Shown here: positions 1-11,394 of the stretch, one piece after another
How the letters are laid out: the number at the start of each line of letters is the position of its first letter
Position numbering within the stretch: position 1 is the first letter of the stretch
Source of the DNA: Stratiolaelaps scimitus
Lineage: Eukaryota > Arthropoda > Arachnida > Mesostigmata > Laelapidae
DNA: 64,000 nucleotides
Direction of reading: 5' to 3'
NCBI GenBank assembly: GCA_019614645.1
Contig: JABWDB010000018.1
Location: 372,001 to 436,000 of the forward strand
Notes under the pieces: generated by a model
What the model saw: the letters and a program-made list of their open reading frames with translations, nothing else
Told to the model about the DNA's origin: nothing
Database searches by the model: none
Program-made: the position numbers and the translations under genes

Positions 1-1463
1 CGATCGTTTGCTAAGAAACCCTTTGCCAGCCCTACATGTATCGTAGTGCTAGCTAAATACATACATGCAATTCCCCCGAATGGTCAGTTCCATAACCGTC
101 ATTGATCTCCCGTTCCTTATATGAGTGTTTGCGCGTATACTGCCGCCTCCCCACCTCATTGTCGTGTTGCTGTTGCGCATCGCGTCCGCGCATAATGCCA
201 GTAGCTTTCTTCGTGACTGTGTTGCCGCGACTGGCACTGCATACGCGAACCGAACGGAACAACCATCAGAACACATGCATTGTGTTCACGAGCGTCACCA
301 TTAAAATTATGATCATTATCGGTGTCACCGGGGAACGCCAGGTGGTGGGACGTTGCTGGTTGCGGCGCAACCGAGCCGCCAGGGCCGGAGTGTGAGTTCT
401 TCGACGGACAACAACATCCGGCCGAGAGGCAATCGTGTACAGCTCAGGACCCGGCCGTTTTCGTTTCAGCATTCCATGCCATTCTGCCGTGAGCCGAAAG
501 TTCACAAAAGTGGACAGTCGGAATTACGCCACTGTCAGCTTTCTCCTGAAGCGAGCACGATGAAGCAGTGTCGCAGTGTCCATCACAGTGTAGCCGCGTC
601 TCTCAGAATAATGAAACATAAAACAATGCATCAAAAACACGTGATGAATTGTTCTAATCATGAGCCGATAAACTCGATTGTTCGAATTGTAAGCGCTGCT
701 TGACAAAGGGCTGTATGTTGTCATGCGGTGATATTGATTGACCGAAACAATTGGATTTTTCCGAAATTTCGCCGTTGGTCTGGACGAACCATTGAAAATC
801 AGGTAAGGTTTGACACAACGTGATATGGTGAGGATGTTAAGATAGTTGCATGTATCGGTAATTGTTGTGCTCGATGGTCACAATTAGTTTCTTAGTTTCT
901 AATTGATAAGCGTACGAGTTCTGTGAAATAATTGCCCCTTGGCTAATCGCTTGTATTGTACGGCGCTATGAAGGTTAGCTACGAAGATTGGTTATGTTTG
1001 AAGTCCGAGACAAGAGTCATCTGGTGGAAGCGTTGCCACTAATTATCACGCTACGCTTGGTCCATATGTAGACACAGCAGGTTGGGGCCTTGAACATCTA
1101 TGATGCCCATTCCGTATAGTGAAAATCTGTGTACATTCTCTTTTACTCTATGTAATATATTTGCAATACCATAACCGGACGCAATTTACAGGGGTTCTCC
1201 CCATTGCTCTGTTCGAACTAAATTCCACGTTCAATCTGCGCCCTCCTGCTCGTCAAAGGAGATTCTACCTCAAGGCGCTAATCAGAAATTGAAGCTCAGT
1301 AGCTGGTTGAAGTCAAACTATGTGGCCCTGACCATCAAAAATCTTGATATGGTTACAACTGCCTTCCTCAGTCCACACCAATACCCTTGCAAAATTATGA
1401 AGAGCAACTGTCGCCTGGACCTACAGCAGGGTTGCCCGGTATCCACTGGATCTGCTACATGTT
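1..1463. other. Intergenic or intronic sequence, no gene seen
   Basis: All open frames here are short and overlap one another on both strands, with no recognisable protein motif. No tRNA-like or transposon sequence was noticed. I see nothing functional that can be supported. Confidence 0.5.
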
Positions 1464-1538
1464 GCCTGTTATCAGAGACATGTAACAGCTTTCCCGACAG
1501 CCTTTCAGGAAAGCTGTTACATGTCTCTGATAACAGGC
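1464..1538. repeat. Perfect 31-bp inverted repeat with 13-nt loop
   Basis: Bases 1464-1494 are the exact reverse complement of 1508-1538, separated by a 13-nt spacer at 1495-1507. The arms begin gcctgttatcagagacatgt on the left side. Pairing stops abruptly at both outer ends. Transcribed, this would form a perfect 31-bp hairpin. Conserved animal microRNA precursors usually carry bulges and mismatches, so perfect arms point to a young foldback, a small inverted-repeat element, a hairpin-siRNA source or an assembly artefact. No matching terminal repeats or target duplications were seen. Confidence 0.9.
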
Positions 1539-1910
1539 TTTCCTAGAGAAGACGAAAATAGAAGTCACGGCGGTCCTGTCATCACTAGCCATTGGGCCGC
1601 CTCAGCAGCGGCAGCAGAAGAAGATCGTTTCATCTGCCTGCCCTGCTACTGTCCGGGTACTGAGTCGGACCCGCGTCCGGTCATTCTGCCGCATCGCCAT
1701 GGTTCACCTGCTACCGCTGACCCCCAGATCGGCCAGGCCCATCATGGGTCAATGGCAGAATGCCTGTTTCGTAGTTCTTCGACGGCGAACCATCTGCCCC
1801 TCAGTCACAAAACAATACGCCCGCTATCATTCGCTCTATGCAACAACGCTTACGTTGTCCGCCGCGTCTTCAAGCAGCACTTGTTTGGTCCTTGACATAA
1901 ATGAATCCTG

Positions 1911-2294
1911 ATGGCATCAACGCCGACAATGGTAATATCTGTATTAGCAGTGTCTCTGATTGTCTCAAATGTCTCTGATGATAGCGACGACAGTATCCGT
2001 AAGCGTAGACTGATCAGGGCTGATCAAAGACGCCCCGATTTATTCGGCAGTACACACACACACACACTGTGTGCCCAGATGTCGGTGGCGGTCAGACATA
2101 CAATAGAATTACTTCGAAGAAAACCGTGTAGTGTAATGTTCAACAGTACATTTCAAACTGATATGAGGCCCATATTGAGAAATTATGATTTGCTGCAACA
2201 ATTCCAATGTGCCATTTTCACACCGGAGGCTATTGTAAAACAAATTTATTTGTTGTTTGCCCAGCCATTGTGTTTTGACTTTTTATACCTCTAG
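1911..2294 (+). other. 127-codon ORF, signal-like start, unsupported
   Basis: An ATG-initiated frame starts with a moderately hydrophobic stretch (residues 7-20, VISVLAVSLIVS within it). An acidic patch and a basic run IRKRR follow, which superficially looks like a secreted propeptide. The frame also crosses an (AC)n microsatellite, has no recognisable domain, and shows no poly(A) signal nearby. A 124-codon ORF lies just upstream in the same direction (1521-1895). ORFs of this length are expected by chance in 64 kb, so I do not call a gene. Confidence 0.12.
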
Positions 2295-5200
2295 AACAGA
2301 ACATATTTCGATTAATACGCACGAATCGCGTCTACACACATGTAGTCATTGAGGGTAAACTAAGAGCTGGAGCGATTTCAGCAGGTCTACGCCAAATTGA
2401 TCGTGTCTCCTTCGACTGAGCCAGTTCGGGGCCAGCAGATAATTTGACAGGTGAATATTTGGACTTCAATAATGTTCGATTTTGATTCAAAGCATATTAT
2501 AGTGTTTGGTATAGCCACTTGGCGTCAACTACCACATACGATATGGTTTAGTGTTTTGTAGCATACTGATGTAGGTGAAGGCACGTCAGAGGTTTCATGT
2601 GAGCGTTTCCCTTCGCCGTAGATGATTATAACAATCGACTTGAATACGGTGCGATTGATGCTCAATCAATAGAATACAGCTTAATATTTCGTTTGCAATG
2701 ATCAAGTGAAATTAAGGTGACGTTTTTTAAGGACTTCCAGGTATATTACAGAATTTCGTAGGAAGAAGATCCTTTGGGTCGTTCAAAGTATACCATATGT
2801 TAGACCTCCTAATACACTATACATGTATATCATAACTAAAGCGAAAATATATTACAGGAATATTACGGCGGAGGCAGGTATACAGCTAATTACGAGATTT
2901 TTTATCGAATTTCTCAGCTGACAAAATCGTTTCTCTAAATACCTCGTCATATTGTGTAACAGAGAGAGGACCTTACCAATCTCGGAATCGAATAAATATA
3001 ATAACTACAGTGGTTCTTAACTGTTTTATAATCGATCGTCGATAGACAAAAGAAACCGATGAAGACAAAACATAGGTACATTTAATCACGCTGCAGCCAT
3101 TAAGAATTACGAAACATGTGGCAGCTATAATAATAATAGTATTATTATAATTGTGTATATCGTAACAGTGATCTGATAGTGTAGCTAAGCCAACAATGTG
3201 TCCACCAGTCTCACGAGGTTGGGCACGGGTTGAGTAGAGCAGATACCTTTGTCGTTCTCGCTGTCGATCGTGACATCTCGAAAGCTTTTAAGCCAACACG
3301 CCCCCAGTGGCATTTATGAAGTAAAAATGTTCATGTGCTGAGCATTGCCTCGCGTGTCGTTAGCCATTTTTAGCAGGAAAAGAACAAAAAGAGAGAACAG
3401 GGGCCCATGGCGGTGCCGGGGGAGGGGGTACCCTCACTGTACAGTTTCCTGCAGTTGAAACGGCAGATATGAACCTGTGATGTCTCAATCGGGCATCGGG
3501 TCTGTTCTCGTTTTAGAGAAATACGGTATATACTATTTGATACTGATCGAACGCTAAGGGTTAATGTGCGGGGGATTTTCGGTGGTTGAGATTACAGAGA
3601 TTGTCTCTGCGTACATCTGTTGAAAAGAACTGGTTGCAATTAGTAGTTTATTAGGGAATAAAAAAAATGACGTGAGCACACATTGATGGGAGAGATCTCA
3701 GGTTGAAGCACTGAATATCGATAACTGAATGTGAGATTTTTATTATCGTGAGAGTGTAATAGAGAGACTAGGATTTCACCTAGGTGAGGAGGTAACGCTC
3801 CACTGGCAGCTTTTAGCAGCTCATTGGCACTAGTGACAACCTAATTTGAGAAGAGTCTGAAAGGGAAATTGCAAAAAAAACCACTCATCATGACGAAAAA
3901 TGTGTGCGTCTACACGAACGCCCGATGCCATAGATAGCCATACACTTTCTAGTAGCAATCTTGCTATGACAATGAGTAATGCAAAATGTGCACACATGAA
4001 TCGTTTCTGTCTACTGTATGACGTCTGCGACGTCTCCCTTCATTCAGCAACTCTGTTCGTCGATCTGTAATAGATATGTGTCCGCCGAAAAATTCAAAAG
4101 CAAGAATTCTTGGGAGCTTACCTTGGGAGGCTACTACCAAACTATCCCAAAATGAGGGATATTTAGAGGTAACGAGTTACGACTGATGGAAAATGCGCTT
4201 GAGTTTATTAGGTGCATACTGTACAAATGAATTCGAGTCCATTGAAGATGGCCACGACAAGTAACGAGTCCGTCAACAATCACACTCAACGTGTCGTTCT
4301 CGGTGTCACCTTGCACGAACACACAAAATGCCGAAGTACGTGGTCATTTTGCTAGCTATCCATACCGAAGTTGAGTTTGCTGTTTAATTCACTGGTAATA
4401 ATTCTGTTTCGTTAAATATACCTAGGTATTCCCTTCTGTAATTCCCTTGCCATCTTACGGGCGGGATAGGAGGTCCACCGTTGCACGATGCTAATGGATA
4501 CGTTCTTAAAATAAGGTTCAAAATACACAAAATCTTCAAGTGACTCAAAAATGTTATTTCCTTTAAAAAAAACATGTTGTCATCAATTTGCAGCAGACTC
4601 TTGCAGATAATTAAGACAATTTTTCTCTTTGTTAAGGGTAGGGGGAGTGTTGGCATGCTAATGCATGTGATCGTCGTGATCGCCTTCCCGCTCCTGGAAA
4701 TGTAAACGATCTTCAACAACACCGTATTGATCTGCTTCAATTAATCAGACACTTCTTAGCGATAAGGGAATAATTAGATAGAAAAAAAAAAAAAATCGTT
4801 TATTCAAACATACGGTAGGTCGGTATTTCTAGGGAATTGTTGGCGAAATATATATAAAAGTGTCCAGCGGCTGGTGTCAATACCGGCGTTGTGTTACGAA
4901 TTATCTGTGTTAAACGAGAAGTTTCATCGTTCGAACTCAAGATATCTAGAATATCTATGACGATATGTCAGCTGATATGAGGTGGGGAGGTCGGCACTGA
5001 CAGATGATACTTAATGCTTTGTTATTATTCATCGATCATATCGAGTAGGTACAGGTCAGTGGTGGACTTAAACGCTGAACCAATGATACCTGTTCATATT
5101 ATGATGTGACTTCACAGCATTAATTAACACCGCCGGTGATAATCGGTGAAAAAGCGAAAGATACAGAGAAATATATGTGTCTATCTAAAACAGTCGACTA

Positions 5201-5527
5201 ATTAATATACCACGTAATATCAGTCGCCTTGTTTCACAAATAAATAGAGTGTATTTTCCCGGCAATAGCTCACTCTGCTGTGCGAAGCTCATTGAGGTGC
5301 AGAGTAAATATTGTGTATCAGGACTGTTAATTCAAAATTTTGCCGGCTCTTTAATTGAAAGCTTATGAAAGTTTTCACCTCTGCAACGACAAAGTACAAA
5401 GTCAGTGTTGTTACAACCCCTGTTGATGACAGTGGAAGACTGTTTTCTGGCCGTGAGCACGACCAGGGTGATGCTCGTCCAGGATAGCGGCATTGATATG
5501 AGAGCCCAGAGAGAACATTTTCGTTAT
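2295..5527. other. AT-rich non-coding stretch
   Basis: There are no long ORFs and no recognised repeats. A TATA-like string (TATATAAAAG) sits at 4851-4860, but nothing coding follows it. Short A runs and oligo-TA occur throughout. Confidence 0.5.
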
Positions 5528-5710
5528 TGTCTATTAGCCCGGTGGTGCATTCGTGTGCGCCTTGCAATCGGAGGAGACCTACGCAGGTGCGCGGGGTCGA
5601 TCCCCACCGTTGCACATTTGCATTTTCCAAGGGGTTGTCCGTCTTATGAAGCAATGCCGAAAGCAGTTGTACCGTTAAATGTTGGCTGTGAGTCAGTCTA
5701 GAAAATATAG
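5528..5710 (+). mobile_element. tRNA-derived SINE, nearly full copy
   Basis: The head resembles a tRNA: an A-box-like TAGCCCGGTGG at 5535-5545 and a B-box-like GGGGTCGATCCCC at 5593-5605. A body follows containing GCACATTTGCATTTT and CTTATGAAGCAATGCCGAAA. The 3' region at 5674-5703 carries AAATGTTGGCTGTGAGTCAG. Body and 3' region recur in diverged copies near 29.9 kb (minus) and 63.3 kb (minus). The 3' segment alone recurs at 5902-5945 and 40090-40130. Shared structure across unlinked copies is the evidence for a SINE family rather than a decayed tRNA gene. The parent tRNA cannot be named from this copy. Confidence 0.75.
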
Positions 5711-5901
5711 AAAGTAATACTGGTATAGTATGATGTACGCTTTGCCTGGCACTACGAGCTTAACATTATAAAGAAGCAGAAAACATATAGAGATCAGAAA
5801 ACTGAGATTTATATAAAAATCGAGAAAGACTATGGGGAGAGCGTCAGGGAGGTGAAGGACCCCAAGGTCTATAAATAGATGAGACGGCAGCGTCGCAATA
5901 G

Positions 5902-5945
5902 TTAAATGTTGGCTGGGAGTTAGCCCGAAAAAGTTTAGTTTTTTT
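5902..5945 (+). mobile_element. 5'-truncated SINE tail with 12-bp target duplication
   Basis: A 44-bp insert matches the SINE 3' end and finishes in a T run (agttttttt). It is flanked by an exact 12-bp direct repeat, gcgtcgcaatag, at 5890-5901 and 5946-5957, which reads as a target-site duplication. Bases 5902-5939 match the minus-strand copy at 40091-40128 with a single mismatch. This fixes the family's 3' terminus and is what target-primed reverse transcription with severe 5' truncation would leave. Confidence 0.7.
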
Positions 5946-5949
5946 GCGT

Positions 5950-6025
5950 CGCAATAGCTGTTAACATGGCTTGGATAGACCGGGTATGTCCAAGGTCGCC
6001 GGTTCAAATCCTGTCGTGGCCTCAG
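5950..6025 (+). repeat. tRNA-like segment, different SINE or tRNA relic
   Basis: A perfect B-box-like GGTTCAAATCC lies at 6001-6011, about 50 bases after a weak A-box-like segment (tagctgttaacatgg). Downstream sequence does not match the SINE family described at 5528-5710. No full cloverleaf can be folded, so this is a relic or a second SINE type, not a functional tRNA. Confidence 0.4.
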
Positions 6026-6184
6026 GTGGGTGTGGATTTTTCCTCCGAGCACTTCTCGTAGTAATGGATGATTGCCGAGAGAGTGTTTGATGAGAATAGG
6101 GGTAGCTGCCAACGAAAATACATGTCATGCGTCATGGGACGTACGCTGGGCGTAACGGATACGAAATTTGCTGTGAACTTGAGA

Positions 6185-6190
6185 TATATG

Positions 6191-6230
<40 letters not shown>
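6185..6230. repeat. (TA)n microsatellite
   Basis: Mostly uninterrupted TA dinucleotides with a few CA or GT interruptions. Confidence 0.95.
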
Positions 6231-6232
<2 letters not shown>

Positions 6233-6358
6233 GTTATTCCGTGTGTACATAACAAGGATTCAGCAAGTGAGGAGTTATACACGTTTTTAATACGCGCCAC
6301 TATTTAAGACGTTTCTACAGATGTTATCTGTCAAATTCATATGAAATGAGTACAACTA

Positions 6359-6384
6359 TTAGGACATACACTTCAAAATTTCGC
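6359..6384 (+). repeat. Left terminal inverted repeat of mariner
   Basis: Matches the reverse complement of 7618-7643 with one difference, an A versus G at the sixth position. It begins directly after a TA target dinucleotide. Confidence 0.93.
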
Positions 6385-6503
6385 GCCTTTCGAATGGCGC
6401 ACAGCCCGAACTACGCTACACAATGCGTTCATTTTTGGAGTGGGCACGCGGCAGGAACGTGGCTTTCTTTCAAACACTGAGTGGTTTCGATACGATCAGA
6501 AAG

Positions 6504-7556
6504 ATGGACACTGCAGCAGAAAGTTCAAATTCCCCCAAAAATCAACGGGAAAACATCAAGTTTTTGTTTCTCCAAAAATACCCTCCAGCTGAAATCCATC
6601 GACAATTAGTGAAGGTGTACGGTAGGTCTGCCTTATGCCTGCGAACGGTGCAAAATTGGTGCAAGCGATTTAACAGTGGAAATTTGGACACCGATGACCA
6701 CCGAGGAGGGGACCAGAAATCAGGTGCGACAAGGGACGAACGGATTGAAAGAATCAAGGCAGCTTTTGAGCAAAGTAGAGCTTGGTCCACGGGGTCATTG
6801 TCGGCTGAAACTTTGATTCTTCGGACGACGTGTTATAAAATTATCACCAATATACTGAAGAAGAAGAAAATCAATGAAAAATGGGTTTTCCATAAACTGA
6901 GTGCTGACCAAATGAAAATGCGTGTGGAGTGTTCGACATTTAATTTGAAGACTTATACGCAACAAACCAGTCGCTTAGAGCACACCGTGTCGATAGACGA
7001 GACATGGGTTAGCCTGGATAGACCCCCTGAGAAGGACCAAGCAAAACAGTGGCTCCGACAAGGTGAAGCGGCAACGTCTGTGGCAGTGCCAGATAGATTC
7101 GGACGAAAGGTGTTGATGATACTCGCTCTGGATATCAAGGGTGTTTGCTATTATGAAATATTGGCGGCAAACGAAAAACTCAATGCTCCCCGATATCTCG
7201 GCTTCTTGAAAGGATTGATGAACAAATGGCGTGGGGATCGACAGCACCGAGTGTGGTTACTCGACGACAACGCAAAACCTCACCGCACTGCTGAAATTAC
7301 GGCCTGGATGGAGGGGAACAATATTGAGCGATGGCATCAACCCCCATATTCTCCTGATTTAAGCCCGTGTGATTATGGTTGTTTCCATGCATTAGAAAGG
7401 GCAATAGGTGGGGTTCCATATGCAACCGTCGACTTACTCGTAAAAGCACTAGATAATGAAATTATATATGGAAATGCAAATGGTAAATATTTGGCTATTT
7501 CAAAACTCCCAGAGCGCTGGAATCGGTGTGTCAATAAAGCTGGAGAGTACCTCTAA
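6504..7556 (+). CDS. Mariner transposase (DD34D)
   Basis: This enzyme cuts and joins mariner ends at TA sites in the nucleus. The open frame runs from 6423. I choose the ATG at 6504 because it gives 350 residues, the usual mariner length, and the 27 residues before it do not resemble mariner. Seen in order (numbered from the 6504 start): an N-terminal paired helix-turn-helix region beginning near ENIKFLFLQKYPPAEIHRQL; the linker WVFHKL near 127-132, where WVPHEL is usual; and catalytic Asp165 in SIDETW, Asp255 in LLDDNAKPH and Asp290 in YSPDLSPCDY. Exactly 34 residues separate the last two Asp, which defines DD34D mariners. No stop or frameshift interrupts the frame. The closest mariner subfamily was not determined. 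The 5' leader and 3' TIR lie within 150 bp of the frame. Confidence 0.93.
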   Translation: MDTAAESSNSPKNQRENIKFLFLQKYPPAEIHRQLVKVYGRSALCLRTVQNWCKRFNSGNLDTDDHRGGDQKSGATRDERIERIKAAFEQSRAWSTGSLSAETLILRTTCYKIITNILKKKKINEKWVFHKLSADQMKMRVECSTFNLKTYTQQTSRLEHTVSIDETWVSLDRPPEKDQAKQWLRQGEAATSVAVPDRFGRKVLMILALDIKGVCYYEILAANEKLNAPRYLGFLKGLMNKWRGDRQHRVWLLDDNAKPHRTAEITAWMEGNNIERWHQPPYSPDLSPCDYGCFHALERAIGGVPYATVDLLVKALDNEIIYGNANGKYLAISKLPERWNRCVNKAGEYL

Positions 7557-7617
7557 CTCATACCAAAAAATCTTAGTTCTACCTCATTTAGTTCAAAAGT
7601 TATTGTCATTTAAAGAG

Positions 7618-7643
7618 GCGAAATTTTGAAGTGTATGCCCTAA
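7618..7643 (-). repeat. Right terminal inverted repeat of mariner
   Basis: Inverted partner of 6359-6384. It is followed directly by the TA at 7644-7645. Confidence 0.93.
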
Positions 7644-8128
7644 TATAATTGCCTCTATAGACTCTGAACGGTAGCAATGGATGAGTTTGCTCGGTTGGCA
7701 TTTCGTTCCTGTGGACCCGGACGATAATGTTTTGCACCCAAGGGCAACAGATAGATGTCGAGAAAACGTCTGAATAGCAATAAAAATCATATATCGATTT
7801 ATTATTTTGTGTATATAATATATATACGCTAATTAGTGACGCGGATAGGGAGAGTGAGGGGCACAGTGGGCGTCAGGCCGAGACCATCAGAGTCACCTTC
7901 GAGGGAGGCAATGACATTAATTCAACAATGACAACAATCCATAATTGGTTACTGGTTCGATAACTATTATTAATATTATATTAACGATAGATAACTGAGC
8001 AACGTTCAAAACGTGCAATTCCTCTTCGTTGCAAACAACAACTCGACAAGGCTTTTTACGCCTTTGGTTATCTTTTAGTCTTCATCTTTGAGACTCAATC
8101 AATGCTGTTCAATACCATATTTCGTAAC

Positions 8129-8150
8129 ATATATATATATATATATATAT
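8129..8150. repeat. (TA)n microsatellite
   Basis: Eleven uninterrupted AT dinucleotides. Confidence 0.95.
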
Positions 8151-8945
8151 GCGTGAATATTTCTTATAATGGACATGAACAGATATTCAAGGAGCCATTC
8201 GGTTGGTTATATCCCCTAGCTGGAGGAAACTCGCCACCTTCCGTTTGATGCTTAAATTATTCCTAACGCTAATTGGGACTCAAGCGTTTCATATGATGCG
8301 TTTCACTTAAGTGAACCCGTTTTCGTTACAAATACGCATAGTATATTCATATATTTCCACATATACGAGAGAAAGATCTCCGTGCTTGTCAAATCTATGG
8401 AGGTTGAGACCCATTCAAAGGGCGTCTATTCACAAGCTTAACTCATCGTTATGCAAATATACTATTACATAATGACACACCAGGCCACTTGGCACAGAAG
8501 GACGATGATGATGTTGGTGTTGCTGTCGTCCGCCTGTCCGTAGTGATCCCATTAGTGCGAACGTATTTATACTGTTTTAGTCATCTGTTTTTTAGCAACT
8601 AGACCAGACCAGTTGATCCCCTGCCCATTGTCTCAGTTACGAATCAGAAATCATCTTCGGAGTCACCCTTGTTATTATATATGTCATCATCATCGGTTGC
8701 TGTTATTGTTGAATGATGTATTCTTCTGCGAGATATGTTGCGTCCACGACTTTCGCTGCGCGCCACAGCCGACTCGTCGTACAATTACAACTATTACAAG
8801 ATCAATCCCGACAGCTGCTCATCCAGCAGTTGGGTCAAATAACGACCTCCACCCCCGACTCGTCCGGCGATCAGCTCGTTTTTCGGCGACAAACAGCTCT
8901 CGGCTGACTGCGTGTATATGGGTAGCATCACGCTTGAAACACAAA

Positions 8946-8948
<3 letters not shown>

Positions 8949-8985
<37 letters not shown>

Positions 8986-8999
8986 TTTCTCTCTCTGTC
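8949..8999. repeat. (CT)n microsatellite
   Basis: Nearly pure CT array of about 50 bp with one CCTTTT interruption. It creates spurious Ser-Leu and Glu-Arg repeats in the overlapping ORFs. Confidence 0.95.
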
Positions 9000-9205
9000 T
9001 GTGTCACTTTTTTTTGTAACTTAAGTCACATCCGAAACGAAACCAGACCGCAGTTTAACTAGCCGCTGTTGCTGTTGTCATTATTAGCGTAATCACAGAG
9101 ACACACACAACAATAGACTGGCATTTATTGCTCGTATGGAAACAGAGACAGCTGTACGATGAACATCCGTTCGTCTCGCTGAGCTGTCAGACTGACCCAC
9201 TACCA

Positions 9206-9231
9206 CCAACAACAACAACAACAACAACAAC
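9206..9231. repeat. (CAA)n microsatellite
   Basis: Eight to nine CAA triplets in tandem. Confidence 0.9.
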
Positions 9232-10451
9232 GACCACTACTAGCAGAAGTAAGTAGTATAAGCTGTTCTAGTAGTAAAGGTGGTTATAGTACTTGTTATA
9301 GTTGTAGAATAAATCGTCGGGAGAGGGTCAAGTTCGACATTTCGTCGCCTCGCCCATCCTTGACCTCCAGCCCCCCAGATTTATATTAGTCATTTTACCG
9401 CGCGGGAGCTGGGTGTCGTGCGCGAACGCCGGCTTCGCTGCTGCCGTTCAGCTGCTGTGGCGTGTCCAACGGTACGGCAGGATGACGAGGAGGAGGAGCG
9501 ATTACTGTGAAGCTTCCAACGATGCCGCTTTGTGCCCGCTCACGAAACGACAACAACAGCAACAATGACAGCAGCAAGAACAACAACTATTAGCTTGTCG
9601 TGCGTAGTAGCTCTGTGGACGAGAGCTATCTGACGTGTTTAACTTTCCCTTCTTAAACGGTAGTGGCAGTCGCGCTACGAGGAGGGCGATAGATGGCCGG
9701 AGCCGCGCGAACGCAGCTAAGTTGGTGAGGAGGCAATATAAGAGCGGGCGAAATGTTTGTGACTGCGACAACGGTGGCAGAGCCCGGGGGTACGGACATT
9801 GTGGACAACGAGGTGCATCTTCTGCTGGTGCTGCTGCTGCTGCAACTGAGTGTAACACCTTTGCGGCTATTTTACATTGGCCGCGCGGAATTGCGGAGAG
9901 GAAAGACCACACTCCTCAAGGTGAACACTCTGCCGTAGTCTCGAAAGTTCGCGAGAGGCTATTGGGAGGGCAGGCAACGGTGAAAGCAGTGTTTCGGGTT
10001 CTGCTGGCGATCATTTTCACGCCTAAAACGGATAGTGTCTGTGTCGATCCAGAGCCTGTCCGCAACTGACGACTCATCTTGGAAAGACAGTGTGCTTTGT
10101 GAGTAGTGATGAGAAGATGGAGAACGGAGCAGGATATTGTTGAACTACGGGATTGGTGATCATGCATGTCTATTCCTATCATGTTTTTCGTTGTTACTTC
10201 AATTGAGAATGGCAATTTTTGTTCCGAGAAAAATTACAGCACAACAGTTTTCTCATAGAACTGTGAAGGCAATTTGCTTGTATTGATTCAGTAATAGGAG
10301 TGGGTATATTAGATGTGGGCCATTGTCACCTTTACGGCTTTTTTCCATTTGCAGAAATGTGCCGTAGTGCTTCAGGGCTAAAGACGATGCGTTATTATTG
10401 TACTGAGTAACTAAAAACTTTACTGAGTAAATACGTCATATAGTATGTCCC

Positions 10452-10452
10452 A

Positions 10453-10485
<33 letters not shown>
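10452..10485. repeat. (ATT)n microsatellite
   Basis: Eleven ATT triplets. They encode the artefactual poly-Ile run of the ORF at 10445-10723. Confidence 0.95.
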
Positions 10486-11300
10486 CTTATTAGGTGTCCC
10501 AAGCAATACATTTGGAAAATACGAACCAGTAAATTACGAGGAGAAAGTGCAACCTTCTGTCCAAAAGCCGCAGGTTCGGGGGGACCATTTAACCCTGAAA
10601 ATGCCATCAGGATCTCCCACGACGCGAGCGCTGCATAGCAGGGAGTTTTATCCGATCCGTGCGTGCTTACATCAATTCCATGTTCGCTTAATCCGACATG
10701 TGTACTTGGGTTTTTATCGTTGACATTATCATGTTGTATCTAAAGGTTCACTCTAAGGAAGTCTTCCATGTGGTCTGAAAGAAAGTCTCTCCTTTCTCGT
10801 GGGCGATCGCCACCCTTCTCCGAGTTTACCCCATAGCGCTTTGCTGATGATTGTCATCTGCCCCAAGATCTGTGAGCCCTTACCTCAAAGAGTCCTTACC
10901 TTGTCACCAGTCTAATGACGACAGAGTGATGTGATCAATTTGAATCACAAAAAAAGATAGTATCCAGGATCGTGCAAATATGCCCAACAAGCTTCAGTGA
11001 TTATGGCTGCAACGTTTCAGTGTTGGTCGACAAGCTTTCGGTTGCCGACTCAAAATGCCGGAGAAATCAGATTTATGTTCAATTTACTGCAAATAATCAA
11101 AGAAAGAGACAAATCAAGTTGTGCAATGAGCAATCTAGAGAGAAAACGATTTTCACCATGTTACTCTATTCAGCTATGACAACGGTCTCATACGTTATTG
11201 AGAGGACATTATGTTACGCATAACTATTGTACACACTGTAAATTGAATGGGGGTATTCCTATGTTTGTTAGTTACCACCAAGCTCTCAACGGCCACTCTA

Positions 11301-11302
<2 letters not shown>

Positions 11303-11333
<31 letters not shown>
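11303..11333. repeat. (TA)n microsatellite
   Basis: About fifteen uninterrupted TA dinucleotides, next to the mariner relic. Confidence 0.95.
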
Positions 11334-11335
<2 letters not shown>

Positions 11336-11394
11336 TAGTGATAAAGTTGCAGTGAACCTGTTATATGTTTATTCATCATCAAAATTGCACATGT

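Larger units (their letters stand above)
6359..7643 (+). mobile_element. Full-length mariner transposon, apparently intact
   Basis: A 1285-bp element is bounded by terminal inverted repeats at 6359-6384 and 7618-7643, which match at 25 of 26 positions. The left end reads ttaggacatacacttcaaaa. Weaker similarity extends to about 38 bp. TA dinucleotides lie immediately outside both ends (6357-6358 and 7644-7645), the standard Tc1/mariner target duplication. The interior holds one uninterrupted transposase ORF. Length, TIR size and TA duplication are all normal for mariner. Intact ends plus an open frame imply recent insertion and possible autonomy. Confidence 0.95.
7646..11394. other. Non-coding, microsatellite-rich stretch
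   Basis: Contains (TA)n, (CT)n, (CAA)n and (ATT)n arrays, listed separately. The part at about 9300-10060 is richer in GC, with CTG, CAG and CAA triplets and a TATA-like TATAAGAG at 9737-9744. Several frames on both strands stay open there (for example 9635-10069 plus and 9502-9912 minus), but none looks like a known protein. It could be a promoter or 5' untranslated region. No exon can be supported. Confidence 0.45.

Noticed and set aside
1464..1538. Conserved microRNA precursor
   Set aside because: Arms pair perfectly over 31 bp without the bulges typical of microRNA hairpins, and no known mature microRNA sequence was recognised.
8613..9062. 149-residue Ser/Leu-rich protein
   Set aside because: Depends on translation of a (CT)n array and has no signal or domain outside it.
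10445..10723. 92-residue protein with poly-Ile
   Set aside because: The poly-Ile run is an (ATT)n microsatellite, and the rest has no recognisable feature.
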